Below, piece by piece: positions 35,136 through 43,710 of a DNA stretch of 64,000 nucleotides (position 1 is the first letter of the stretch; each line of letters begins with the position of its first letter). The notes under the pieces were generated by a model. It saw nothing but the letters and a program-made list of their open reading frames with translations. It was not told where the DNA came from and did no database searches. Position numbers and translations under genes: made by a program. This DNA comes from Verrucomicrobiota bacterium (GTDB taxonomy: Bacteria > Verrucomicrobiota > Verrucomicrobiia > Limisphaerales > DSYF01): positions 1-64,000 of the forward strand of contig JALOTZ010000004.1 of NCBI GenBank assembly GCA_025457615.1, in the 5' to 3' direction.

Positions 35136-36419
35136 TCAGGCCGGCGCGATGGCCCAGCGGCCGCGGATCAGGCTGGCGCGAACGTGCCCGTCGAAGTGGA
35201 CCGCGGCCCGGGCGGCGTCGCGCGCGCTGCCGTCGAACGGAACCGCCACCAGATCGGCCTCCGCGCCGGCTGAAAGTTCACCCAGCCGACCCGCCTGGCC
35301 GAGTGCCTTCGCGGCATTGACGGTGACCATGCGGAGGAGGGTGGCTGGAGCGACCTTGGGATGGCGCAGGGCGAACTCGCGCATTTCGGCGAACAAGCTC
35401 AGTTCGGCGGGTGTGCCGGGCTGGGGCTGGGTGCTGGCGAGGCTGTCAGTGCCCAGACAAAGGTTCACCCCGGCTGCCCGCAGCGGTTCGTACGGGAAAG
35501 CGCGGTGCTGGAAATAAGTGTGGCTGTGCGGACAGTGCACCACGTGCGTGCCGCTCTCCCCCAGCAACCGGGCGTCGCCCCGGCCCAGGTAGTTCACGTG
35601 GATGGCCAGCAGGTGCGGACCCAGCACGCCGCTGCGGTGAAGCTGCTTCACCGGCGATCCGTGGCCGCAATCCGACATATCGCGTTCGTTGCGCTTGAGC
35701 CAGCGATACATCTCGCCCCGGCCGCGCGCAAACATCTCGTATTCGCTGGCCGACTCCGCCACGTGGGTGGTCATCGGCCAGCCCAGCTGCCGCGAAACCT
35801 CCGCGCTGCGCGCCAGCAGTTCCGGTTTGGTGGAGTAGGGCGCATGAGGCGAAAGCCAGGCGTGGCACCGCCCCCGGGGCAGGACGCGAATCTGCCGCCG
35901 CGCCTCGTCGAGGATGGCCCCCGGATCGCGCCGGCTCCGGATGCCGGTCATTTCGAGGAAGGAGAACACCCGCAGCGGCGTGCGTCGCCAGACCCCGGGC
36001 AACAGCCCCGGCACCACCTCGATGTCCCCCACCGTGGTCGTTCCGGTGCGCAACAGCATGTCCGCCCCGGCCAGCCACGAGTCGCGGAACTCGTCATCCG
36101 ACCACGTCTGCTTGGTTACCGTGATCTGTTTGATCCAGTCCGTGAAGTGGCGGGTCGGGGCGAACAGCCCGGCCATGTGCGTGTAGTCGAGGTGACAGTG
36201 TGCGTTGATCAGACCGGGCAGAACCAGGGCGTCCCCCAAGTCGATGCGCCGTCCGGTGTGGCCGCGTGCCACCGCGCGCCAGCGGCCGATGGCGGCGATC
36301 CGGCGGCCGGAAATCAAAATGCCGGCGTCGCGGATCGGGCGGCTGGCGATCGGCAAGGCCACCCGCGCGCGCAGGAGCAGGGATCGCTCAGGGCGCGTAT
36401 GTTGAACGGTGTCCGTCAT
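35136..36419 (-). CDS. Metal-dependent amidohydrolase/deaminase (TrzA/MtaD-like)
   Basis: This 427-residue amidohydrolase of the cytosine-deaminase-like branch has the metal site NAHCHLDYTHMAG (H-x-H), HAPYS, THVAESASEYEMF, HCPHSHTYFQH and LGTDSLAST with the metal Asp. The substrate is probably an amino-purine or related nucleoside-like compound; members act as S-adenosylhomocysteine, aminofutalosine or atrazine-type deaminases, and I cannot choose between these. The ATG at 36419 is used; the longer upstream frame is non-coding in look. It lies downstream of hpf on the same strand. Confidence 0.8.
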   Translation of the reverse strand: MTDTVQHTRPERSLLLRARVALPIASRPIRDAGILISGRRIAAIGRWRAVARGHTGRRIDLGDALVLPGLINAHCHLDYTHMAGLFAPTRHFTDWIKQITVTKQTWSDDEFRDSWLAGADMLLRTGTTTVGDIEVVPGLLPGVWRRTPLRVFSFLEMTGIRSRRDPGAILDEARRQIRVLPRGRCHAWLSPHAPYSTKPELLARSAEVSRQLGWPMTTHVAESASEYEMFARGRGEMYRWLKRNERDMSDCGHGSPVKQLHRSGVLGPHLLAIHVNYLGRGDARLLGESGTHVVHCPHSHTYFQHRAFPYEPLRAAGVNLCLGTDSLASTQPQPGTPAELSLFAEMREFALRHPKVAPATLLRMVTVNAAKALGQAGRLGELSAGAEADLVAVPFDGSARDAARAAVHFDGHVRASLIRGRWAIAPA

Positions 36420-36514
36420 GGACGGAACGGAATACGGAGGAGGTCGGGGTCTGCCGAAGTGGCCACTGGCATCGCCAGGCGGTCGCGCGGTGGCGGCGCC
36501 GCAGGTTGCACCGG

Positions 36515-36865
36515 TTACGCCGTCTCCTGCCGCTCGCGTTTGATGCGCGCGGCCTGGGTGTGCTTGCGCGCCTTGTACTTGCTGTGGCGCTTGCGAATCT
36601 GACCCTCGATCTTCTTGGTCACCAGGTCGATGGCGGCATACAGGTCCCCCTCGACGTCCTCGGCAAACAGGTCCGGCCCGGGCACAGAGAGCCGCATGGA
36701 ACACTTGAACTGGCGCTCCGGCACCTTCGTCTTGTCGAACTCCAGCGTCACGCGCGCATCAATGGCCCACCGATCCTTGTTATCGAGCTTTTCAATGCGC
36801 TTGATCACATGGTTTTCAATGGCCCGCGTCCGCTTGAGGTTGTGCATCGATAGAATCAGCTTCAT
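36515..36865 (-). CDS. hpf: Ribosome hibernation promoting factor (HPF/RaiA family)
   Basis: This 116-residue short-form HPF/YfiA protein binds the 30S subunit and stabilises idle ribosomes. The fold pattern is clear: MKLILSMHNLKRTRAIENHV, EFDKTKVPERQFKCSMRLSV and DLYAAIDLVTKKIEGQIRKR, with a basic tail (KARKHTQAARIKRERQ). The ATG at 36865 matches the family start; an in-frame ATG at 36913 would add 16 unrelated residues. The C-terminal dimerisation domain of long HPF is absent. Confidence 0.85.
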   Translation of the reverse strand: MKLILSMHNLKRTRAIENHVIKRIEKLDNKDRWAIDARVTLEFDKTKVPERQFKCSMRLSVPGPDLFAEDVEGDLYAAIDLVTKKIEGQIRKRHSKYKARKHTQAARIKRERQETA

Positions 36866-37111
36866 GGGCGCATGATGAGCAGGGTCCGGCCGGAAATCCA
36901 GAGAAACTCTCAACCGCGTGGCCCGTCCTCCGGAGGAAGCGCGGTTTTATGAGCCGCAGCGACCTCGAAGGCCGGATCGGTCAGCGAACCTTTGTAGAAG
37001 CCCGGCGTAGCGCAGCTGCTGCGGGTCGCCCGTCCCCCGCAGTAGCGCTGCTACGGAGGGTGGACGGACCCGCGCTCCGGCAGCGGTTCGCGGGAAGGCC
37101 ACATGCCCCAA
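36866..37111. other. Intergenic region with degenerate hairpin repeats
   Basis: No gene is supported. Several fragments resemble the R2 hairpin unit: TTATGAGCCGCAGC at 36948-36961, GCTGCTGCGGGTCGCCCGTCC at about 37016-37036 and GGACCCGCGCTCCGG at about 37067-37081. These look like a decayed copy of the element that follows. Confidence 0.5.
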
Positions 37112-37254
37112 CAGTTCTCATGGTGGCCCGGAGCGCGGCTCCATGAGCCGCAGCACCCCCGCCACGGGAGGCCGTTCTCCATCTTCCAGCGGCCTGGTTC
37201 CAGGCGAAGCTGCTGCGGGTCGCGGACCCGCGCTCCAAAATGAGAATGGCTGCA
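37112..37254 (+). mobile_element. MITE-like repeat R2, partial copy
   Basis: This copy is near-identical to the reverse complement of 63723-63868. It contains hairpin GCGGCTC-CAT-GAGCCGC at 37136-37152 and hairpin GCGGGTC-GCG-GACCCGC at 37216-37232. It ends with an intact terminal repeat CCAAAATGAGAATGGCTG. The left terminal repeat is eroded (AGTTCTCATGGTGG). It is located just upstream of parA, so it may carry or disturb the parA promoter. Confidence 0.7.
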
Positions 37255-37288
37255 ACACCTCCCCTGAATCCTTGAAACCAGTGCGCCC

Positions 37289-38128
37289 ATGCCGTACACC
37301 GTCGGCGTGCCGACCAAAGTCATTGCTGTGGCCAACCAGAAGGGAGGGGTGGGAAAGACCACCACCGCCATCAATCTGGCCGCCTGCCTCGCCGCCCTGG
37401 GCCACCGGATCCTGCTGGTGGACCTGGATCCCCAGGCCAATTCCACCAGTGGCGTGGGCGCCGAGAAACTGACCGGGGGCAGCGCCTATGACGCCTTGCT
37501 GGGGGAGGGAAGGCTGTCGGACAAGATCAAACCCACCGCTTTCGAGCGTCTGGACCTGGTGCCGTCGGAGGTGGACCTGTGCGGAGCGGACATCGAGTTG
37601 CCACGGCTCGATAATCATCTGGGCCGACTCAAGCTGGCCTTGCAGCCTGTCGTGGACGCTGGGCGTTACGACTTGATCCTCGTCGATTGCCCGCCGTCGG
37701 TGGGCATCCTCACCTTGAACGCTTTTGCGGCGGCGCACGGGCTGGTGGTGCCGTTGCAATGCGAGTATTACGCCTTGGAAGGGATCTCGATCCTGAACCG
37801 CGTGCTGGGGCAGTTGCGTGAGAACGCGGTGAACCCCGAGCTCGAACTGACCGGGGTGGTGATGACCATGTACGACGCGCGCACCCGGCTGTCCCAGCAG
37901 GTGGTCAGCGAAGTCCAGGAACACTTCGGTGATCGTGTCTTCGAGACCCTCATTCCGCGGAGCACGCGGCTGGCCGAGGCGCCCAGTCACGGCAAGCCCA
38001 TCATCCATTACGACCAATACAGCGCCGGGGCGGCGGCCTACGAGGTATTGGCGCAGGAGTTCGCCCGCCGGATCGGTTTGTGCGCCCGGACTCAAGACCA
38101 AGCGGTGACGGCGGGCGGTCCGGCCTGA
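37289..38128 (+). CDS. parA: ParA/Soj-family chromosome-partitioning ATPase
   Basis: This 279-residue P-loop ATPase has the deviant Walker A KGGVGKTTTAINLAACLA (signature Lys in KGG), Walker A' LLVDLDPQANSTSGVG, Walker B LILVDCPPSVGIL and the C-terminal block IPRSTRLAEAPSHGKPIIHY typical of Soj/ParA. ParA drives segregation of ParB-parS complexes in the cytoplasm. No parB follows; the next gene is sppA on the other strand. It lies 34 bp downstream of the R2 element. Confidence 0.92.
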   Translation: MPYTVGVPTKVIAVANQKGGVGKTTTAINLAACLAALGHRILLVDLDPQANSTSGVGAEKLTGGSAYDALLGEGRLSDKIKPTAFERLDLVPSEVDLCGADIELPRLDNHLGRLKLALQPVVDAGRYDLILVDCPPSVGILTLNAFAAAHGLVVPLQCEYYALEGISILNRVLGQLRENAVNPELELTGVVMTMYDARTRLSQQVVSEVQEHFGDRVFETLIPRSTRLAEAPSHGKPIIHYDQYSAGAAAYEVLAQEFARRIGLCARTQDQAVTAGGPA

Positions 38129-38272
38129 ACGAAGCCAACCCTGGCGCTGCCGGGAACGTGCCGGGTGCAGTCAGTTGCAGCCTGGCCTGAGGAACGAATC
38201 AAGAGCTGCAAATCGTCGGGACCGACACATTCCCGCAAACCGCAGCCAGTATTGATCCAGTATCCTTGCTGG
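38129..38272. other. Spacer between convergent parA and sppA
   Basis: This 144-bp spacer contains no supported gene. I do not see a strong terminator hairpin or parS-like palindrome. Confidence 0.5.
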
Positions 38273-39400
38273 TTACTGCATCAGGTCGGGGCTGAGGAAA
38301 TACATGCGGCCCGGTTCGAGTTTGGGAAGGTCGAGCCCGAGGTCGATGCGGACTGACTGTGCCCTGGCTTCGCCGAACAGACGAAACAGGGAGGAGATGT
38401 CGGGGATGTGCTGGTAGCGGACCACGTTCGCGCTGCTGACTCCGCCCAGTTCGAGGGCGCGATCGATCGCTTGGTCGAAGGTGCCGATTTCATCGACAAA
38501 TCCCAGCTTGTAGGCTTCGGTTCCGGACAACACCCGGCCGTCGGCGTATTGGGCCCAGTCCTCGACGAGCGGACGGCCCTCGCCGTCATTGTGCTCGTAG
38601 GCGGCGGTCCGGCCTTCTTTGACGATGTTCTTGAACTTGGCGTAAACCTCGTCGATCAACCCCTGCAACATGGCTCGTTCCTCGGGGGGGATCTCCGCTG
38701 GATTGCGCGAGCCGCTGAGCATGTCCTTATGGCGTCCGCTCTTGTAGGTCTGCGGCACCAGCCCGACCTTGTCCATCAATCCCCGGTAGTTCCAGGTGCT
38801 CAGAATCACGCCGATGCTGCCGGTGATGGTCAGGTCGTTGGCCACGATCCAGTCGCAGGGGGCGGAGACATAGTAGCCGCCGGACGCGGCCAGGCCGCCC
38901 ATCGAGGCGATGACGGGAATGTCGTATTCGGACTGGAACTCCTGGATTTTGCGATAGATGTCATCGGAGGCCAGGACTTCACCGCCCGGCGAATCCACCT
39001 TCAGCAGCACGGCCACCACATGCGAATCCTCGCCGGCATGGCGCAGCTTGGCTTCGACGACGTCCACCATGTTGTGGCGTCCGTCCAACAACTGGCTGGT
39101 GATAATGCCTTCCACCTCGATCACGGCAACCTTGTCGCGGGCATCGTTGTCTTCGACCACCACTTCCTGAAGTTTGGGGGCGCCGGAATGAGCCCCGGCC
39201 GGCTGCCAAGGCAGCGCGTTGCCGATGAGCAGGCCGAAGTTGGCGACGACGCTGACCGCCAGGAGCAGCAGCAGGATCAACGCGGCCACCATCCAGCCGC
39301 GGCCCTTGCGCTTGACCGGCTTGGCCGGTTGGGGGGCGATGACTGGCGGAGGCGTCAGCGGAGGCGGAACGGCGGTGTCAGGTACGTGGTTCGATTCCAT
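38273..39400 (-). CDS. sppA: Signal peptide peptidase SppA (S49 family)
   Basis: This membrane-bound serine protease degrades cleaved signal peptides. The 375-residue protein starts with a Pro-rich cytoplasmic segment, then one membrane helix (WMVAALILLLLLAVSVVANF, about 38-57). The S49 core includes LLKVDSPGGEVLASDDIYRK, the nucleophile block ASMGGLAASGGYYVSAPCDW and GSIGVILSTWNYRGLMDKVG, followed by the region with the general-base Lys. It is the short, single-domain SppA. The ATG at 39400 is chosen over an in-frame codon at 39421 because of the typical hydrophilic start. Confidence 0.88.
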   Translation of the reverse strand: MESNHVPDTAVPPPLTPPPVIAPQPAKPVKRKGRGWMVAALILLLLLAVSVVANFGLLIGNALPWQPAGAHSGAPKLQEVVVEDNDARDKVAVIEVEGIITSQLLDGRHNMVDVVEAKLRHAGEDSHVVAVLLKVDSPGGEVLASDDIYRKIQEFQSEYDIPVIASMGGLAASGGYYVSAPCDWIVANDLTITGSIGVILSTWNYRGLMDKVGLVPQTYKSGRHKDMLSGSRNPAEIPPEERAMLQGLIDEVYAKFKNIVKEGRTAAYEHNDGEGRPLVEDWAQYADGRVLSGTEAYKLGFVDEIGTFDQAIDRALELGGVSSANVVRYQHIPDISSLFRLFGEARAQSVRIDLGLDLPKLEPGRMYFLSPDLMQ

Positions 39401-39462
39401 GGCGGGACAGTAATCAATCACCTGCGGCAGGGCAAGGGGGGGAGGGGGCGAGTCACGGCCTC

Positions 39463-39671
39463 GGGGCGCGGCTCCGTGAGCCGCAGTGGGGACGCAGGTG
39501 CGGGTGGTCTGCGATGAGATCGCGGGCGTGTGGAGCAGTGGGGCTGCTGCGGGTCATGGACCCGCGGTCCGTTGTTGGGGCGCGGCTCCGTGAGCCGCAG
39601 CGGCGGCGCAAGTGCGAGTGGCCTTCGGAATGGCGGTGGGTATCTGGAGAAGGTGGACAGACTCGCGGTCC
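39463..39671 (+). repeat. Two tandem diverged R2-type hairpin units
   Basis: The 24-base unit that starts GGGGCGCGGCTCCGTGAGCC occurs exactly at 39463-39486 and again at 39577-39600, 114 bp apart. Between them lies TGCGGGTCATGGACCCGC (hairpin GCGGGTC-CAT-GACCCGC type) near 39547-39565. The second unit ends with a weaker ACTCGCGGTCCC. These match the two hairpins of the R2 element but lack its terminal inverted repeats. They sit between the sppA start and the SLBB lipoprotein end. Confidence 0.65.
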
Positions 39672-39682
39672 CGCCAGGAAGC

Positions 39683-39700
39683 TCAGGGGGAGCCTCGACG
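39683..39700 (+). repeat. 18-bp exact match to R3 copy 1
   Basis: TCAGGGGGAGCCTCGACG is identical to 443-460. It lies between the tandem R2 units and the R4 palindrome, so three repeat families are packed in this 300-bp intergenic stretch. Confidence 0.5.
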
Positions 39701-39737
39701 ATCAAGAGATCGCGCGTTGGGGCCATGAACCTGGCAG

Positions 39738-39757
39738 GGCGCCGGTGCCCCGGCGCC
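39738..39757. repeat. Palindromic repeat R4, copy 2
   Basis: Same 20-bp palindrome as at 29536-29555 (8-bp stem, TGCC loop). It is followed by GGGCCGAGCGCAGCGCGGCC, a second hairpin-prone segment, as in the first copy, where a similar GC-rich tail follows. Confidence 0.6.
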
Positions 39758-39796
39758 GGGCCGAGCGCAGCGCGGCCCATCTACCTTCCCACGGGT

Positions 39797-40183
39797 TCAG
39801 GGGAAGACGTGGATCACATCGCCGGGTTCCACCGCGGCGTCCTGGCCTTCAAGCAGTTGCGAAGGATCCACCGTCAGGGCGGTTGGGCCGCGCTGGATGA
39901 GGATGCGACTGGGCTGACGGGATTCGAGGTAACCTGCTTCGAGGATGACTTGGGAGACCGTCATGCCGGCGGTCCAGCCGAGGATGGGACGCTGGAAAGG
40001 GCCGACGACGCGCACGACGGAAACGCCGCTTTGCTGGAGCATCATGAACGCCGATTCCTGTCCGGCGGCAAACTGTTGTTGGGCCGGTGTGGGATGTTTC
40101 CCCTTGGAGGCGCATCCGGCCAGGCACAGGAACCCCAACGCCAGCGCAAGCCTCCAACCCTTGACGATCAATCGACCCTTCAT
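39797..40183 (-). CDS. SLBB-domain lipoprotein
   Basis: This 128-residue predicted outer-membrane or periplasmic lipoprotein has the signal LALALGFLCLAGC with Cys at residue 24. The C-terminal part has an SLBB/Wza-like pattern: VGPFQRPILGWTAGMTVSQV, ILEAGYLESRQPSRILIQRG and VEPGDVIHVFP. SLBB domains bind polysaccharide or serve in export pores, but this protein is too short for a complete Wza. The ATG overlaps the panB stop as ATGA, so the two are translationally coupled. Confidence 0.75.
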   Translation of the reverse strand: MKGRLIVKGWRLALALGFLCLAGCASKGKHPTPAQQQFAAGQESAFMMLQQSGVSVVRVVGPFQRPILGWTAGMTVSQVILEAGYLESRQPSRILIQRGPTALTVDPSQLLEGQDAAVEPGDVIHVFP

Positions 40184-40947
40184 CCGCGCACCTCCGCCAT
40201 CCAGTCCGTAACCGCCTGCCGGATGGGCGTGGCGACGTCCAGTTTGGGCTGGACGAAGCGGGGCGTGAACCACGGGAACGCGCCCAGCAGATCGTGCGTC
40301 ACCAGGATCTGGCCGTCGCAACCAGGCCCTGACCCGATGCCGATGGTCGGCACGACCACGCGCCTGGTCAGTTGCGCTGCCACCTCGGGCACGATCAATT
40401 CAAGCACGATCGCAAAGGCGCCGGCTTCGACCAATGCCTCAGCGTCCGCGAGCAGTGCGGCGGTTTCCCTTTCCGACCGTCCTTTCTTGCGGTAACCGCC
40501 TTCCTCGAGGACGTGTTGCGGAAGCATGCCCAGGTGGCCGATGAAGGGGATCCCCGCGTGGGTGAGGGTGCGGACCTGGGGCAGGATGGACCGTCCGCCT
40601 TCCGCCTTGACGGCTTCCGCGCCGGCCTCCAGCAGGGCGCGGGCATTAGCCAGCGCCTGATCGGGGGTTTCATAACTTCGGTACGGAAGATCGGCGGCCA
40701 GCAATGCCCGTGGCTTGGCCCTCGCGCAGGCCCGGACGTGATGCAGCATGTCGGCCATCGTGACGTGGGTGGTGTCCGGATGGCCCAGGATCACCATGCC
40801 GAGCGAGTCGCCCACCAGGAGCAGGGGAACGCCCACCTCGTCGAGCAACCGCGTCATGGGGTAGTCGTAGGTGGTCAGGGACGGGATCCGGGTTCCCGCC
40901 GCCTTGCAGGCTCTCAGGAGTTCCACGGTGACTTTCGCAGCGGACAT
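40180..40947 (-). CDS. panB: 3-methyl-2-oxobutanoate hydroxymethyltransferase PanB
   Basis: PanB transfers a hydroxymethyl group from methylene-THF to ketoisovalerate, the first step to pantothenate. The 255-residue enzyme has SLTTYDYPMTRLLDEVGVPL, the Mg-binding LLVGDSLGMVILGH, VKAEGG and IPFIGHLGMLPQHV. GIGSGPGCDGQILVTHDLLG is the C-terminal signature. The ATG at 40947 fits the family N-terminus. It is 11 bp downstream of hldA and overlaps the next gene, so it forms part of a four-gene cluster. Confidence 0.93.
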   Translation of the reverse strand: MSAAKVTVELLRACKAAGTRIPSLTTYDYPMTRLLDEVGVPLLLVGDSLGMVILGHPDTTHVTMADMLHHVRACARAKPRALLAADLPYRSYETPDQALANARALLEAGAEAVKAEGGRSILPQVRTLTHAGIPFIGHLGMLPQHVLEEGGYRKKGRSERETAALLADAEALVEAGAFAIVLELIVPEVAAQLTRRVVVPTIGIGSGPGCDGQILVTHDLLGAFPWFTPRFVQPKLDVATPIRQAVTDWMAEVRG

Positions 40948-40958
40948 GCGAGCGGGGG

Positions 40959-41969
40959 TCAGGCGAAACTGCGGGCCAATTCCTCTGGCGTGACGGTCGC
41001 GGTACCGATCTTGCCCACGACGATGCCCGCGGCGTGATTGGAGATCAACGCGGCCTCCACCGGCGACGCTCCGACGGTGATCGCGGCGGTGAAGGCAGAA
41101 ATGACGGTGTCGCCTGCTCCGGAAACGTCGAACACCTCCTGGGCGATGGTGGGGATGTGCAGGGGGCTGGCATGGCGCCGGCACAGCAGCATTCCTTGTT
41201 CGCCCAGCGTGACGAGAAGCAGGGCGGGTTGCAGCCGGTCGAGCAATCGATTTACCGCCAGCATCAGGTTGCGATCCTTGAGCGGATTCGTCTGGCGGGT
41301 GTTGTCCAGCAGCCCGGCCAGTTCAAAGGTTTCCTTCCGGTTGGGCGTGATCAGGGACAATCCCTTCAAGTCCAGCGAGTGGACCGGCTTGGGGTCCATG
41401 CTTAACCAGACCCCACGTTTCCGGCAGAGCCCCCGCAGTCCGTCCAGCAGGCCCTGAGTCACCACCCCTTTGCCGTAGTCGCCCACGATCACGCCGTCCG
41501 CGGACGCGAGTTCCTGCCGGACGCGCTGCAACAGCCGGCGGGAGGTGGTGGAGTCGATTCCGTCGCGGCTCTCGCGATCGATGCGCACCACCTGCTGCTG
41601 ATGCGCCACCACCCGGGTCTTCGTGCTGGTGAGGCGTCCGGGGACGGCGAACAGGCCGGCGCAAACGACCTTTTGCCCGCGCAACAGATGGATGAGTTCA
41701 CGCGCGGCAGGATCGCGTCCGACGACGCTGAACAGGCGGGCGGAGAGTCCGAGGGAACTCAGGTTGCGGGCCACGTTGGCGGCGCCGCCCGGCATGAAAC
41801 TTTCCCGTTTGAAATCGAGGACGGGCACGGGCGCTTCCGGCGAGATGCGCGACACTTCGCCCCAGACGAACTGGTCGAGCATCACGTCGCCCACCACCAG
41901 GATCCGGCAGCGACGGGCGGATTGCAGGAGGGCCCGAACACGGTCACGCGAGATGGTCGGCGGTTTCAT
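40959..41969 (-). CDS. hldA: D-glycero-beta-D-manno-heptose-7-phosphate kinase (HldA/RfaE1)
   Basis: This 336-residue PfkB-family sugar kinase serves LPS heptose synthesis. [20 protein letters not shown] and [12 protein letters not shown] are the RfaE1 start, [16 protein letters not shown] is the first PfkB motif, VGDYGKGVV and SMDPKP lie in the core, and [17 protein letters not shown] holds the catalytic Asp. The cytidylyltransferase domain of HldE is absent, so a separate HldC/RfaE2 gene is expected elsewhere. The ATG overlaps the thiG stop by 4 bp. Confidence 0.9.
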   Translation of the reverse strand: MKPPTISRDRVRALLQSARRCRILVVGDVMLDQFVWGEVSRISPEAPVPVLDFKRESFMPGGAANVARNLSSLGLSARLFSVVGRDPAARELIHLLRGQKVVCAGLFAVPGRLTSTKTRVVAHQQQVVRIDRESRDGIDSTTSRRLLQRVRQELASADGVIVGDYGKGVVTQGLLDGLRGLCRKRGVWLSMDPKPVHSLDLKGLSLITPNRKETFELAGLLDNTRQTNPLKDRNLMLAVNRLLDRLQPALLLVTLGEQGMLLCRRHASPLHIPTIAQEVFDVSGAGDTVISAFTAAITVGASPVEAALISNHAAGIVVGKIGTATVTPEELARSFA

Positions 41970-42760
41970 GGGGTGTCAAGGAATCCAGTGAGCGGGCTGG
42001 TGGCGCTGGCCTGGAACTGTTCCGGGGCCAGACCGGTTTCATAGGCCGCCCGGCCCGCCTCGACCGCGGCCTGGAAGGCGCGCGCCATGCGGTTGGGATC
42101 GGAGGAAACCGCGATGGCCGTGTTCACCAGGACCGCGTCCGCGCCCATCTCCATGGCTTCCGCGGCGTGGCTGGGCGAACCCAACCCAGCATCCACGACC
42201 ACCGGCACGGTCGCCTGATCGAGAATGATGCGAATCTGGTCGCGGGTCCGGAGACCGCGATTGGATCCGATGGGCGACCCGAGCGGCATCACGGTGGCCG
42301 TGCCCACGTCTTGCAACCGTTTGGCCAGGACGGGATCGGCGTTGATGTAGGGCAGCACCGTGAAGCCTTCTCGCACGAGGATCTCGGCGGCTTGCAGGGT
42401 TTCGATGGGGTCGGGCAGCAGGTAGCGAGGGTCGGGATGGATCTCGAGCTTGACCCACTTGGGCAGGCCGGCGGCGGCCGCCAGCCGGGCCAGTCGCACC
42501 GCTTCCCCGGCATTCATTGCCCCGCTGGTATTGGGCAGGATGAGGTAACGCGATGGGTCGATGAACTCGAGGATGTTGGCGAACGGATCCTTTTGCCCGC
42601 TCAGGTCCGCGCGTCGCAACGCCACCGTCACCATGGCCGTGCCGCTGGCGGCCAAGGCATCCCGCATGGATTCCGGCGACGCGAACTTGCCCGTCCCGAG
42701 AATCAGCCGGGAAGCGAACTCACGTCCGGCGATGACCAATGGTTTGCCGTTCAACGACAT
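41966..42760 (-). CDS. thiG: Thiazole synthase ThiG
   Basis: ThiG forms the thiazole phosphate of thiamin from DXP, dehydroglycine and ThiS-thiocarboxylate. The 264-residue protein has [40 protein letters not shown] with the Schiff-base Lys, [30 protein letters not shown] and [20 protein letters not shown]. No thiS, thiH/thiO or thiF is nearby. It is the first gene of the thiG-hldA-panB-SLBB cluster. No clear TPP riboswitch was seen upstream. Confidence 0.93.
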   Translation of the reverse strand: MSLNGKPLVIAGREFASRLILGTGKFASPESMRDALAASGTAMVTVALRRADLSGQKDPFANILEFIDPSRYLILPNTSGAMNAGEAVRLARLAAAAGLPKWVKLEIHPDPRYLLPDPIETLQAAEILVREGFTVLPYINADPVLAKRLQDVGTATVMPLGSPIGSNRGLRTRDQIRIILDQATVPVVVDAGLGSPSHAAEAMEMGADAVLVNTAIAVSSDPNRMARAFQAAVEAGRAAYETGLAPEQFQASATSPLTGFLDTP

Positions 42761-43058
42761 CGGCGCAGTCTAGGATTGCCGGCGTTGGGTTGTCGAGGGA
42801 CTTCAAAGATCACAAGGATCAGCCGTTCATGAGGATCCGTTCAGGCCAATGATCCGAAAACCGCCCGGTTCTGACCTTCCTTGAAGCGGATTGGCCGACA
42901 CACCACAGGCGGGGCAGCGGACCCGTGCGAACTGCAATGGTGCAGCGTTTTCATGGGGAAATTTTCCATTTGACAGGAATTGAACCCGTGCGAATATAGA
43001 CACTTGTTAGACACAAAATAAACACAAACATAAACAAAACAGGAAAGGCTGAATACCT
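42761..43058. other. Divergent intergenic region between thiG and the fasciclin gene
   Basis: This 298-bp region turns strongly AT-rich in its last ~90 bases, unlike nearly all other spacers in the window. A promoter-like pair for the fasciclin gene lies at 42970-43000. On the thiG side I looked for the conserved TPP-riboswitch segments and did not see them. Confidence 0.5.
42970..43000 (+). promoter_or_regulatory. Sigma-70-type promoter of the fasciclin gene
   Basis: A perfect -35 TTGACA (42970-42975) is followed by AATATA (42993-42998, 17-nt spacing) or TATAGA (42995-43000, 19-nt spacing) as a weak -10. The leader is A/T-rich, and AGGAAAGG lies about 10 nt before the ATG at 43059. The transcription start is not known. 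Confidence 0.55.
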
Positions 43059-43616
43059 ATGAAACGTTATGCGTTGATTACAACTGTGGCACTGAGCGGT
43101 GTGCTCATGGCACAAACCTTCTTGGCTGCTGCATTGCAGGCAAGTCCGAAGGTCGGTCCGACTGTGGCCGACCTTGTGGTGGCTAATCCAGATCTGGATG
43201 AGGATGGTGAAGGTGACTTCGACATTCTTCTTCAGGCGGTTCTGGCTGCGGACAGTTCGGTTCTCGACCGTCTGTCTTCGAATGGTCAGAACACTGTATT
43301 TGCGCCTACCGATGCGGCCTTCGAGGCTGCCTTTGAGGAGTTGGAGGCACTTGGCATTGAGGTCGGTGATGTCCTTGGAAACACCGAATTGCTCACTTTG
43401 ATCCTGGAATACCACATCTCACCAGGATTGCGGGATTCCAGTAATGTTCTGAAAGCAAAGAAGATCCGCATGCGGGATGGCGGTTTTCTGGGTCAGCAAT
43501 CCGGCGTTCTCACTGACAATCTGGGCCGGGAAGCTGGGATCGTCGCGGCAGACATCAAAGCAAGCAATGGTGTAGTGCACGTGATCGATAACGTGGTCTT
43601 GCCTGATCTTCCCTGA
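43059..43616 (+). CDS. Secreted fasciclin (FAS1) domain protein
   Basis: This 185-residue exported protein has a signal peptide (ALITTVALSGVLMAQTFLAAA, about residues 4-24). One FAS1 domain includes the H1 motif TVFAPTDAAFEAAFEELE, the ILEYHISPGL segment with the conserved YH, and the final SNGVVHVIDNVVLPDLP. FAS1 domains mediate cell-surface adhesion. Codon use is much less GC-biased than in neighbouring genes. With its own promoter and terminator it is a one-gene unit, either acquired or highly expressed. Confidence 0.9.
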   Translation: MKRYALITTVALSGVLMAQTFLAAALQASPKVGPTVADLVVANPDLDEDGEGDFDILLQAVLAADSSVLDRLSSNGQNTVFAPTDAAFEAAFEELEALGIEVGDVLGNTELLTLILEYHISPGLRDSSNVLKAKKIRMRDGGFLGQQSGVLTDNLGREAGIVAADIKASNGVVHVIDNVVLPDLP

Positions 43617-43638
43617 GCCTTGGCACATCGCCTGTATC

Positions 43639-43675
43639 ATGGCCCGCGGGTTTCCATCCGTGGGCCTTTTTCATT
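43639..43675 (+). terminator. Intrinsic terminator after the fasciclin gene
   Basis: GGCCCGCGG pairs with CCGTGGGCC (one G-T pair) around a short TTTCCAT-type loop, followed by TTTTTC. It lies about 25 bp after the stop codon and also faces the end of the convergent helicase gene. Confidence 0.8.
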
Positions 43676-43710
43676 TGGTTGATCGGTTCAGTTTTCGAAG
43701 TCCGGTCTGC

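Noticed and set aside
42761-42960. Possible TPP riboswitch upstream of thiG
   Set aside because: I searched the minus strand for the conserved TPP-riboswitch segments and found no match.
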